A stretch of DNA of 8,607 bases from Caldilineae bacterium (GCA_003694905.1 RFJM01000022.1:1-8607), one strand, 5' to 3'; positions 1-6,251 are shown, counted from the stretch's first letter. Translations and numbers: made by a program. Notes: generated from the sequence alone by a model not told the origin.

Positions 1-715
1 CGCTGCTGAATACGAACAGCACCCAAACCTGGGATTGCCCGGTCAGACTGCTCATGTCCACGGTCGTCCCCTGAACCCAGCCGTTGGGGTCGGCCCTGGG
101 GTCTTGTATCCAGTTACCGGCATACCACCAACCCACGTAGTTGGTGAAATCTGTGGTGGCCAGGGCCCATAACTGGTCTTTCTTGTCCGAACAGTCTGTT
201 CCCGCACACTCGCTTTGCAGGCGGAAGTAGTAGTCCATGCTGGCAGATGTGGCCTGGGTGAGATCGAAGGGGCCGTAGACCATCCACGAATCGGCGTTGT
301 CCGGATAGAATCCGCCGCAGGTGAGGCTGGAACCCTGGGCACCGCCCCCCACCGCCCAGGCGCTACGACTGCTATTGTGGCCTGCACAGCGATTTGCCCA
401 AAAATATTCGCCGTTGGTGGCGGCGTCGTTGTCAAAGGCTTGCCAGGAGCCTGCCGGCCATGTTCCCTCGAAATCTTCGCTGAGAATGACAGACTGGCCA
501 ATCTCTGTTGCGACCGGTAGTTCAGGCGCGGAAAACACGATAAGGTTGGCTCGATCCAGAGAAATATCGACAGGACCGTTAACCGGGCCCATGCCACGCT
601 CGGGCGGCGAATCGGCCACGAGGGTAGCCGGTCCTGCGCTCGCCAACACAGTGAGCGCGATCACGGCGGCCGCGATGAATGAGAAGACACCGACCATCCA
701 CTGGTTCGATTTCAT
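1..715 (-). CDS. Exported beta-rich (jelly-roll-like) protein, C-terminus beyond the window
   Basis: Read directly on the minus strand from the ATG at 715-713, the frame stays open for 238 codons to the window edge, so only the N-terminal part is seen. An AGGAG Shine-Dalgarno (723-727) lies 7 nt before the ATG. The N-terminus has a Lys then a long hydrophobic run (about residues 7-27), a Sec-type signal peptide with possible cleavage after ASA27 or LVA34. A short linker follows. From about residue 77 there is a Trp/Gly/Asp-rich domain beginning LSEDFEGTWP, then SAWAVGGG, SLTCGG and SWMVYGPFDLT, with Cys at 110, 133, 170 and 175 that could form disulfides. This pattern resembles beta-sandwich domains in secreted Chloroflexota proteins and the non-catalytic C-terminal part of immune-inhibitor-A type (M6) proteases. 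No catalytic motif is visible, so it may bind a surface or continue into a protease or other enzyme. The longer frames on either strand here are shadows of this gene. Confidence 0.8.
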   Translation of the reverse strand, partial: MKSNQWMVGVFSFIAAAVIALTVLASAGPATLVADSPPERGMGPVNGPVDISLDRANLIVFSAPELPVATEIGQSVILSEDFEGTWPAGSWQAFDNDAATNGEYFWANRCAGHNSSRSAWAVGGGAQGSSLTCGGFYPDNADSWMVYGPFDLTQATSASMDYYFRLQSECAGTDCSDKKDQLWALATTDFTNYVGWWYAGNWIQDPRADPNGWVQGTTVDMSSLTGQSQVWVLFVFSS

Positions 716-807
716 GATGTTACTCCTCTTGAATGGCTGGGGCGAGGCTGTCCGTCCGCCAGTGAGAGCACTTCTCTCGTGCCCCACTGATTCCAGCAAT
801 GGTTTTT

Positions 808-829
808 CCGCATGCAACGGTGCATGCAG
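808..829 (-). other. Hairpin in the leader of the exported-protein gene
   Basis: GCATGCA (810-816) and TGCATGC (821-827) form a perfect 7-bp stem around a 4-nt loop. In the minus-strand transcript the stem extends by one G-U and one G-C pair. No T-run follows in either direction, so it is not an intrinsic terminator. Two smaller hairpins lie nearby: GAGAG/CTCTC at 764-778 and GCGAC/GTCGC at 947-958. Confidence 0.5.
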
Positions 830-1018
830 CAAGGTACCATCCTGGGCAGGTCCACCGACGATGTGGGCTTGTTGATGGCTTGTCGTTAATCGTACACAGA
901 CCCTACCATCCAGCCCAGCACCCCATCACGTTATGTAGTAGAGAAAGCGACTCGTCGCAAGACGTCCGCTGTAGCTGTAATACACACCCATGATAGAGTG
1001 ATAAAGCTGTTTAAGTTC

Positions 1019-1047
1019 ATCATAAGTGAAGCCGCAGGCTTTGTCAA
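1019..1047 (-). promoter_or_regulatory. Sigma-70 promoter for the exported-protein gene
   Basis: On the minus strand there is a perfect -35 TTGACA (1047-1042), a 17-bp spacer and TATGAT (1024-1019), five of six matches to the -10 consensus. The expected start of transcription is near 1012, about 297 nt before the ATG at 715. The match is strong enough to be non-random in GC-rich DNA. A closer secondary promoter cannot be excluded: TTGCGA then TACATA from 960 is much weaker. Confidence 0.7.
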
Positions 1048-1050
1048 TAG

Positions 1051-1250
1051 TCCCCTCGCGGGGCGGCCGAACGGCGGCGCTCCCCTCACGAAGAAGGGTA
1101 CCGCGTAGCTTGGCCTCCTACGGGCGAAGCGTGGGTTCGCCCTTACACCCCGAATCTCCCGCCTAAGAGCAAGTCCGTGATTCGTCCGCACCCTGCAAAC
1201 CTCCCGCCTTTGGTGAGTCGCGGTATCGACTGCCATCCCCTCGATATACC
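1051..1250. repeat. Palindrome-rich block, possible dispersed repeat
   Basis: Within 200 bp are four features: the stem CCCC-TCGC-GGGG (1052-1063); a perfect 7-bp inverted repeat GGGCGAA/TTCGCCC with a 7-nt loop (1122-1142); two copies of CTCCCGCCT 45 bp apart (1156-1164 and 1201-1209); and TATCGA/TCGATA (1224-1229 and 1241-1246). The GGGCGAA-loop-TTCGCCC form resembles short palindromic units that recur in intergenic DNA of many environmental bacterial genomes. A single copy in one window cannot prove a repeat family. No flanking target duplication was found. Confidence 0.35.
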
Positions 1251-1384
1251 TGCCCCCGCCCGCGCCCTGGATTCGCGCACCAACCCGGTTTCCGAGAGCG
1301 GTATTGCAGAGCGAGAACATTTGCTCCTCACGATCAAGTCACACAGCGCCTGGTCCTCTTCGTTCCCTGCCACGAGGTGTAGGG

Positions 1385-2113
1385 CTAACGCCACCGGCCA
1401 AGGACTGCGGCCAGCACCCCTCCCGCCAGAACCAACGGGGCCAACCCTATCAGGCAAAGCCCGGCCGTGAGCAACCCCCTGGCAGCCTCACGCTTGCTCT
1501 CGACAAAAGCCACCCGATCGCCGGCGTAGAGTTGCTCCGGAATAATCTCCCCGGTCGAAGCTTTCTTCCCCAGCACCGTGATCACATCTCCGTTGAAGAA
1601 ACCGCGATAGCGTTGCGAGCCGGCCGGCACCCATTTGCCGCCGACATCTTCTGCCCCTCGATAAGCATTGGAGTAGATCGTCTCCTCGTGCAACGAGCCA
1701 CTGAGGGACACATCGCTGGTGCCGAGGGTGGTGACCGTTCCGCCGCCCGCGTTAAGGACCAGAGCCGGGACAACGAACTCTACTTTTTGCCAGGAGCCCG
1801 AGGGCTTGGCGTCAGGGGTGGCGTGGTTCGCTGGGGCCACTATCCACTCCTCCAGGCTGTAGGCCACGAAGCGGTCCCGAGCCAGCAGGGCATTGTCCAC
1901 CAAGCGCCCGGTGACCAGCACGGCTTCGCCGGACGGAACACTTGCCAGGGTAGCGGCATCCAGCGCTGGCATCCGCTCAATTCGCCGCGCTTCCAGCGCC
2001 TGCCTGGGTGACAACACCACGAGAAACAGGGTCCCGCAGGCCAGACAGGCCGCGGCGGCAATCGCAGTGAAGACAACGAGCCTAATGCGTCTGCCAATCG
2101 AGAAAAGAAACAT
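1385..2113 (-). CDS. Two-transmembrane protein with GIDE/MULAN-like layout
   Basis: The 242-aa frame runs from the ATG at 2113-2111 to TAG at 1387-1385. An in-frame TAG lies four codons before the ATG, so this is the first possible start. No clear Shine-Dalgarno is seen. The N-terminus is basic (residues 8-11), then hydrophobic (about 12-34), giving a first membrane segment. The middle, about 35-210, is soluble and mostly beta. A second hydrophobic segment fills about 213-238, and the protein ends in RWR. The order is helix, then a beta domain starting with GEAVLVTGRLVD, then YRGFFNGDVITVLGKK and a closing helix. This recalls GIDE/BAM-type domains that sit beside a membrane, known from eukaryotic MULAN-type E3 ligases and from bacterial and archaeal proteins. 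The family link is tentative and rests on layout and a few motifs. There is no RING finger, so a ligase role is not implied. The biochemical function is unknown. Confidence 0.75.
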   Translation of the reverse strand: MFLFSIGRRIRLVVFTAIAAAACLACGTLFLVVLSPRQALEARRIERMPALDAATLASVPSGEAVLVTGRLVDNALLARDRFVAYSLEEWIVAPANHATPDAKPSGSWQKVEFVVPALVLNAGGGTVTTLGTSDVSLSGSLHEETIYSNAYRGAEDVGGKWVPAGSQRYRGFFNGDVITVLGKKASTGEIIPEQLYAGDRVAFVESKREAARGLLTAGLCLIGLAPLVLAGGVLAAVLGRWR

Positions 2114-2545
2114 GGGCTTTGTGCGCTAACCGCCTACGCCATGCGAAACAGGTATCGCCACTCCAATTCTGGAGAACGCTTTCCTGGAACCGGCTGCAGG
2201 CAAAGAGGAGGTACGTGGCTGGGATACTCGAACCAGGGGAGAGAGCCCATAGACCCGCCGGGAGTATTGTACTTTAGACGAACGAATTGTGGAAAAGCGT
2301 AAAGGTCAACCCGTGACACCTCTCTGCTCTGGCGCTCGCGATGCCTGGTTGTCGTGCTTAGGGCTACGGATAGGAGGTTGCGATGGCAGCGCCCTCTGGA
2401 AAGCGCCGCGCTACACTCAGCGAAGCGAGAGGCCAACGTTTCCGTTCAGCAAGCCGGGCGGTTGCTGCCTGCCGCCATCACAGGCCCGAAAGCCTGTCCT
2501 GCAGCTTGCCCCCATCCTGAAACGCACCCTTGTCGCAATTTTCAC
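2114..2545. other. Divergent intergenic region, no gene recognised
   Basis: About 430 bases lie between the minus-strand membrane protein and the nuo promoter. The overlapping frames here are low-quality and Arg/Ser/Pro-rich, with no ribosome binding site. Two small hairpins are seen near the right end: GGCGG/CCGCC at 2457-2476, and ACAGGC/GCCTGT at 2480-2497 with a 6-nt loop. These could belong to a small RNA, but no known RNA family is recognisable. Confidence 0.5.
2266..2293 (-). promoter_or_regulatory. Weak candidate promoter for the two-transmembrane protein
   Basis: On the minus strand, TCCACA (2293-2288, four of six matches) and TACAAT (2271-2266, five of six) are separated by 16 bp. 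Transcription would start near 2259, leaving a leader of about 145 nt. This is the best match I see upstream of 2113, but it is not strong. Confidence 0.3.
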
Positions 2546-2575
2546 TTGACACCCGACTTTCGGCGCTGATATAAT
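2546..2575 (+). promoter_or_regulatory. Full-consensus sigma-70 promoter of the nuo operon
   Basis: Perfect TTGACA (2546-2551), an 18-bp spacer and perfect TATAAT (2570-2575) are seen. A TG at 2567-2568 adds the extended -10 motif. The likely start of transcription is near 2582, giving a leader of about 144 nt before nuoB. Full matches at all three elements predict high intrinsic strength. This fits a housekeeping respiratory operon, or one held down by a repressor (see the dyad over the -10). Confidence 0.85.
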
Positions 2576-2580
2576 CAGCG
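2564..2580. promoter_or_regulatory. Dyad over the -10 box, possible operator
   Basis: CGCTGAT (2564-2570) and ATCAGCG (2574-2580) are perfect 7-bp inverted arms around ATA, and together they cover the whole TATAAT. A regulator bound here would block RNA polymerase directly. The sequence does not match an operator I know (for example Rex, FNR or LexA), so the regulator is unknown. Coincidence is possible, because TATAAT itself contributes to the symmetry. Confidence 0.4.
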
Positions 2581-2581
2581 G

Positions 2582-2725
2582 GCTTGCGTCGGGCCGTCGT
2601 GTGTTGGCACTACCTGTGTCATCAGCCGCCAGTCTTGACTGCCGGGCAAACCGTCAGGCACCGTCGCCATTTTGTGTTAGCTTGCCTTCACCCACCCGAT
2701 CCCAAATCGACAAGGAAACAAGGGT
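2582..2725 (+). other. Leader of the nuo operon
   Basis: This is about 144 nt of untranslated leader, inferred from the promoter position. Short dyads are present (CAGTC-TT-GACTG near 2631-2642 and TGCC-G-GGCA just after), but no strong terminator, riboswitch signature or leader peptide with a ribosome binding site is evident. It ends in the nuoB Shine-Dalgarno AAGGA (2712-2716), 9 nt before the ATG. Confidence 0.45.
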
Positions 2726-3352
2726 ATGGCCATTGAAAACCAGGTTCCCGAAGAACTACAAAAGAACGTCTTCCTGACTTCGGTGGATTTCCTATACAAC
2801 TGGAGCCGCAAGAACAGCCTTTGGCCCATGCTGTTCGGCCTGGCCTGTTGTGCCATCGAAATGATTTGCACCGCAGCCGGTCGCTATGATCTCGCCCGTT
2901 TCGGTATGGAGGTCATGCGTCCCTCCCCGCGGCAGTGCGATCTCATGATCGTGTCCGGCACGGTGACCAAGAAAATGGTGCCGACGATTGTCCGTCTCTA
3001 CAATCAAATGGCCGAACCTCGCTACGTGCTGAGCATGGGGGCCTGTGCTACCGGTGGCGGCCCCTTCAAGGAAGGGTACAATGTAGTCTCCGGCATCGAC
3101 AAGTTCCTGCCGGTGGACGTTTATGTGCCGGGCTGCCCGCCTACACCCGAGGCCCTGCTCTACGGCATTCTCAAGCTTCACGAGAAAATCCAGAACCAAT
3201 CGGTGCGGACCGTACCCTGGTATCGCAAAGATACACCCAAGGGCATCACCGTGCCCGAACTGGGGCCGGATATCTTCCTGCCCGATCGCGCCGCCGAAAT
3301 CCGCCAAATCACCATGAAGCAAAAGCCGGCGACAGCCGTTGAGGAGAGCTAA
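2726..3352 (+). CDS. nuoB: NADH-quinone oxidoreductase subunit B (N2 cluster subunit)
   Basis: NuoB binds the terminal 4Fe-4S cluster N2 of complex I, which passes electrons to quinone at the interface with NuoD. It sits on the cytoplasmic face of the membrane. The 208-aa product has all four expected cluster ligands: the adjacent pair C41-C42 in GLACCAIEM, C107 in GACATGGGPF and C137 in VPGCPPTPE. The RPSPRQCDLMIVSGTVTKKM segment (65-84) is also characteristic. Length is normal for the family, with a modest polar C-terminal extension after about residue 160. The ATG has AAGGA 9 nt upstream, and no other start fits better. It is the first gene of the operon, and its last codons (GAGGAGAG at 3341-3348) serve as the ribosome binding site of nuoCD, so the two are likely translationally coupled. 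The membrane-anchor gene nuoA, which often precedes nuoB, is absent here. Confidence 0.97.
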   Translation: MAIENQVPEELQKNVFLTSVDFLYNWSRKNSLWPMLFGLACCAIEMICTAAGRYDLARFGMEVMRPSPRQCDLMIVSGTVTKKMVPTIVRLYNQMAEPRYVLSMGACATGGGPFKEGYNVVSGIDKFLPVDVYVPGCPPTPEALLYGILKLHEKIQNQSVRTVPWYRKDTPKGITVPELGPDIFLPDRAAEIRQITMKQKPATAVEES

Positions 3353-3355
3353 ACC

Positions 3356-5107
3356 ATGAGCGACGCCATAGCCGAAACTACCGGCCTGCCCTATGCCGAT
3401 GCTGTACCCGGCGCGGTCGTAGATGCCGACGAGTATGGAATCGTCGTGAATCGCGACAAGCTGGTCGAATTTGCCCTACATCTTCGCAACAACGAAGGTT
3501 TTGACTACCTCTCTTCCCTCACCGCGGTCGATTACTTGGGATTCGAAGGCAGGACACCCGAAGACCGTTTCGAAGTCGTCTACCATCTTTTCAGCACCAA
3601 GAAGGGGGGCGACGGCATCGTCCTCAAAGTACGCCTGCCCGAAAACGATCCCCAACTCCCCAGCCTGACCCTGGTCTATCCGGGCGCGGATTTGCAGGAG
3701 CGGGAGGTCTACGACTTCTACGGCATCGTCTTCAACGGCCATCGACGCCTGCGCCGGATCTTCCTGTGGGATGGCTTCAACGGCTATCCCATGCGCAAAG
3801 ACTGGAAGGAAGCCTATTACGAAGAGGAGCACAAGCCCTACAAGAGCCGCTGGCCCAAGGGCCATTACCAATGGGCCGAAGATCGTGTCCCCTGGGGCGA
3901 CAACATCAAGTATCCCGAGGGCTGGGATCCCGATACCTTTGTCCCGCCCGAGCCCCCACTTCCCATCATCCACGAGCCGCCGGCCGATGCGGGGCACATC
4001 AAGACCGACCGCATCGTGGTCAATATGGGGCCCCAACATCCATCCACTCACGGCGTTTTCCGCATGATCGTGGCCCTGGACGGCGAGACCATCGTGGGGC
4101 TGGAGCCCGAGTGCGGCTATCTGCACCGCAACCACGAGAAAATCGGCGAGCGCAATACCTGGCTCGGCAACATCCCCTTTACCGACCGGCTCGACTACCT
4201 CTCCAGCATGTCCAACAACTTCGGCTACGTACTGGCCGTCGAGAAGTTGATGGGCGATCGCGGTAAGCCGCCCGAGCGAGCCGAGTACCTGCGGGTGATC
4301 ATGGCCGAACTCACCCGGATCTGCAACCACATGTGGTCTGTTGGCTTCCTCCTCAACGACCTGGGAGCTTTCTTCACCCCCGCTCTCTACACCATCGAAG
4401 AGCGCGAGCTGATTCTGGACCTCTTCGAAGCCGTGGCCGGCAGCCGCATGATGTGCAACTACATGCGCTTCGGCGGCGTGGCCCGAGATGTCGATGAAGA
4501 ATGGCTGCAGCGGTGCCGGGACATCGTCTTCAATCGTCTCGAAAAGAAGATCGATGAATTGGAGACCTACCTCACCAACAACGAGATCTTGCTTACCCGC
4601 TGTGTGGGTGTCGGCTATCTTTCGCCCGAAGATGCCATCGCCCTCAGCGCCTGCGGTCCCATGTTACGTGCGTCGGGTGTCCCCTACGATGTACGCCGGG
4701 CGAGGCCCTACAGCATTTACGATCGCTTCGATTTCAACGTCGTCACCGACGACGGCTGCGACGTCTACGCCCGCTACAAAGTCCGCATCGGCGAAATGCG
4801 GGAATCGGTCAAGATCCTGAAACAGGCCCTCGACCAGATCCCCGAAGGCCCCATCATGAACGGCAAGCCGGCCTATGTCACTCGCGTGCAGAAAGGTGAA
4901 GCCTACGGCGCCGTGGAAGGCCCCAAGGGTGAGCTGGGATTCTATGTCGTCTCCGATGGCAGCGACAATCCCTGGCGCTACCACATCCGCGCCCCCTCCT
5001 ACATCAACCTCAACACCCTGGAACCGATGACCATCGGCTACAAGGTCGCCGACTCCGTCGTCATCCTCGGCGCCATCGACATCGTTCTGGGCGAGACCGA
5101 CCGCTAG
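3356..5107 (+). CDS. nuoCD: Fused NADH-quinone oxidoreductase subunit C/D
   Basis: The 583-aa protein joins NuoC (about residues 20-170) to NuoD (about 217-583) in one chain through a Pro/Trp-rich linker, about 170-216. The NuoC part carries EREVYDFYGIVFNGH (R116 to G123 region) followed by RRIFLWDGF and PMRKDW. The NuoD part starts with VNMGPQHPSTHG. By alignment with the Thermus Nqo4 sequence from memory, the quinone-site His38 and Tyr87 correspond to H232 and Y281, both present. The C-terminus DIVLGETDR is the usual complete NuoD end. The CxxC pairs that bind nickel in related hydrogenase large subunits are absent (CGYLHRNHE instead), so this is a quinone-reducing complex I subunit. The ATG lies 3 nt after the nuoB stop, with GAGGAG 7-9 nt upstream. 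Fusion is well known in Escherichia coli, whereas many other bacteria keep nuoC and nuoD separate. Confidence 0.96.
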   Translation: MSDAIAETTGLPYADAVPGAVVDADEYGIVVNRDKLVEFALHLRNNEGFDYLSSLTAVDYLGFEGRTPEDRFEVVYHLFSTKKGGDGIVLKVRLPENDPQLPSLTLVYPGADLQEREVYDFYGIVFNGHRRLRRIFLWDGFNGYPMRKDWKEAYYEEEHKPYKSRWPKGHYQWAEDRVPWGDNIKYPEGWDPDTFVPPEPPLPIIHEPPADAGHIKTDRIVVNMGPQHPSTHGVFRMIVALDGETIVGLEPECGYLHRNHEKIGERNTWLGNIPFTDRLDYLSSMSNNFGYVLAVEKLMGDRGKPPERAEYLRVIMAELTRICNHMWSVGFLLNDLGAFFTPALYTIEERELILDLFEAVAGSRMMCNYMRFGGVARDVDEEWLQRCRDIVFNRLEKKIDELETYLTNNEILLTRCVGVGYLSPEDAIALSACGPMLRASGVPYDVRRARPYSIYDRFDFNVVTDDGCDVYARYKVRIGEMRESVKILKQALDQIPEGPIMNGKPAYVTRVQKGEAYGAVEGPKGELGFYVVSDGSDNPWRYHIRAPSYINLNTLEPMTIGYKVADSVVILGAIDIVLGETDR

Positions 5108-5145
5108 GCCCAAACTCGACCCCCCACCACCCATAGGAAAATCGC

Positions 5146-6087
5146 ATGTTCGGAACCGGAATCCTGAAAGGCCTGGGTGTTACCCTCAAACGCACGGTCG
5201 CTACTTTTGTGGACGACCTCGCGCGCGTGCCCTCGCGCTACACTTCCGTCCTCGAAACCTCCCAGGGCAAGATCCTGCGGCAGCCGACCGACAGCAGGGG
5301 CATCTTCACCATCCAGTATCCTGAAGAGCGACGCCAGCTCCCCGAGCGCTTCCGCTACATCCCCATGCTGGTGTACGAGGAGGATACCGGCGAAGATCGC
5401 TGCACGGCCTGTGGTATCTGCGCCAAGGTCTGTCCCCCCCAGTGCATCTGGATCGTGCGGGATCAGGACGAAAAAGGCAAGCCTATCACCCGGCCGGCCG
5501 AATTTTACATCGACGCCAGCATCTGCATGAGCTGTGGTTTCTGCGCCGAATACTGCCCCTTCGACGCCATCAAGATGAACCACGACTATGAGCTGGCCAC
5601 ATACGATCGCTTCCCCGGCCTGATCTTCAACCTGCAGGAACTGAGCGTTCCCACCAGCTACTACGCGGCCCTGTATCCCAAAGAATGGGAGGCGGGCGCG
5701 GAAGCCCGGGCCAAGAAAGCGGCTCGGGCCAAACGCTCGGCCAGGAAGAAGGCGCCTGCCGGGAAAGCCACCGCGGCCGAAAAACCCGCTGCCCAGGCCG
5801 TTGCCGAAAAGAAAAAAGAAGCGGCGCCCGCGCCCAAACCTGCTCCCGAGCCGGCTCCTGCCCCCAAAGCCGAACCCCGCGCCAAACATGCCGGGGGTCA
5901 CTGGTCTCCCATCCCGGAGGGCTATAGCGGTCCCCTGATCGAGTCCGAGCTCCCCCTGCCTCCGGTCCCGGCCGAGGGGACCAGCCCGAGTGGTGTCCCC
6001 TGGTCGCGCATCATGAAACTGCGCGAGCAGCAGCTTCTGCGCTACCGACAGCGCCGCAAGGCCGAGGGCAAAGAGGTCAAGCTCTAG
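5146..6087 (+). CDS. nuoI: NADH-quinone oxidoreductase subunit I with long C-terminal tail
   Basis: NuoI carries two 4Fe-4S clusters (N6a, N6b) that relay electrons from the NADH-dehydrogenase arm to NuoB. The 313-aa protein has the two ferredoxin motifs CTACGICAKVC plus C100 (ligands C86, C89, C92, C96, C100 region) and CMSCGFCAEYC (C127, C130, C133, C137), each followed by Pro. The conserved core ends near residue 182. The remaining 130 residues are extra compared with a typical NuoI of about 160-220 aa. They comprise a Lys/Arg/Ala stretch, a Pro-Ala-Lys repeat, then a Pro-rich and finally a basic helical end (WSRIMKLREQQLLRYRQRRK). The ATG follows AGGA by 7 nt and lies 38 bp after nuoCD. 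It is the last gene of the operon, before the terminator at 6144. A 335-codon frame on the opposite strand is an antisense shadow. Confidence 0.95.
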   Translation: MFGTGILKGLGVTLKRTVATFVDDLARVPSRYTSVLETSQGKILRQPTDSRGIFTIQYPEERRQLPERFRYIPMLVYEEDTGEDRCTACGICAKVCPPQCIWIVRDQDEKGKPITRPAEFYIDASICMSCGFCAEYCPFDAIKMNHDYELATYDRFPGLIFNLQELSVPTSYYAALYPKEWEAGAEARAKKAARAKRSARKKAPAGKATAAEKPAAQAVAEKKKEAAPAPKPAPEPAPAPKAEPRAKHAGGHWSPIPEGYSGPLIESELPLPPVPAEGTSPSGVPWSRIMKLREQQLLRYRQRRKAEGKEVKL

Positions 6088-6107
6088 ACCATCTCCAGCG
6101 CCAAACC

Positions 6108-6133
6108 GCAATCCCCCTCCCCGCCGGGATTGC
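6108..6133 (+). other. Hairpin after nuoI
   Basis: GCAATCCC (6108-6115) pairs perfectly with GGGATTGC (6126-6133), an 8-bp stem with a 10-nt pyrimidine-rich loop. No T-run follows. It lies 20 bp after the nuoI stop and just ahead of the intrinsic terminator, so it may protect the transcript 3' end. Confidence 0.5.
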
Positions 6134-6143
6134 TGCTTATGCC

Positions 6144-6182
6144 AAGCCGGGCTATCCTTGCCTGTCGATAGCGCGGCTTTTT
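6144..6182 (+). terminator. Rho-independent terminator of the nuo operon
   Basis: AAGCCG-G-GCTATC (6144-6156) pairs with GATAGC-G-CGGCTT (6167-6179), making 12 bp around a single G-G mismatch with a 10-nt loop. A run of five Ts follows at 6178-6182. It ends the nuoB-nuoCD-nuoI unit. Confidence 0.85.
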
Positions 6183-6224
6183 GCCTTGTCCTCTCCTCTC
6201 TTTCCGGACGCGCCCTGACTTCAC

Positions 6225-6238
6225 TGCACCGCGGTGCA
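6225..6238. promoter_or_regulatory. Perfect 14-bp palindrome before the UPF0173 gene
   Basis: TGCACCGCGGTGCA is perfectly self-complementary and abuts the Shine-Dalgarno AAAGGAG (6238-6244). It could be a repressor operator or an RNA structure that affects ribosome access. No convincing -35/-10 pair is seen between the upstream terminator (6182) and this site, so the promoter of the gene is unresolved. Confidence 0.45.
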
Positions 6239-6251
6239 AAGGAGAACAGTC

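Larger units (their letters stand above)
716..1384. other. Intergenic region with leader, promoter and palindromic block
   Basis: This stretch of about 670 bases separates two minus-strand genes. The part at 716-1012 would be the transcribed leader of the exported-protein gene if the promoter at 1019-1047 is used. The part at about 1040-1260 is GC-rich, full of short inverted and direct repeats and open in several frames at once, as GC-rich non-coding DNA often is. The part at 1260-1384 shows nothing recognisable. No U-tract terminator for the gene ending at 1385 is visible. I found no convincing protein gene: the longer frames here are Arg-rich, lack a spaced ribosome binding site and overlap the promoter. 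Confidence 0.6.

Noticed and set aside
321..875. 184-codon plus-strand frame over the exported-protein gene
   Set aside because: The minus strand here has a signal peptide, a spaced Shine-Dalgarno and a coherent beta-rich domain. The plus frame has none of these.
931..1320. 129-codon minus-strand frame starting MFSLCNTALG with AGGAG nearby
   Set aside because: The AGGAG is only 3 nt from the ATG. The product is Arg-rich without motifs, and the frame covers both the palindromic block and the promoter at 1019-1047.
2205..2260. T-arm-like GGTTCGAGTATCC on the minus strand, as if part of a tRNA
   Set aside because: The arm loop is too long, and no acceptor stem, D-arm or anticodon arm fits around it.
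3476..4330. 284-codon minus-strand frame opposite nuoCD
   Set aside because: It is antisense to the highly conserved NuoC/NuoD sequence. No ribosome binding site or recognisable motif was seen.
2726..5107. Possibility that nuoB/nuoCD are group 4 [NiFe]-hydrogenase subunits
   Set aside because: The large subunit lacks both CxxC nickel-ligand pairs and ends in the canonical NuoD C-terminus with the quinone-site His and Tyr.
5104..6111. 335-codon minus-strand frame rich in Gly and Phe opposite nuoI
   Set aside because: It is antisense to a clear ferredoxin-motif gene. Its Gly/Phe repeats are the reverse complement of the Pro/Ala/Lys tail codons, a known effect of GC-rich codon use.
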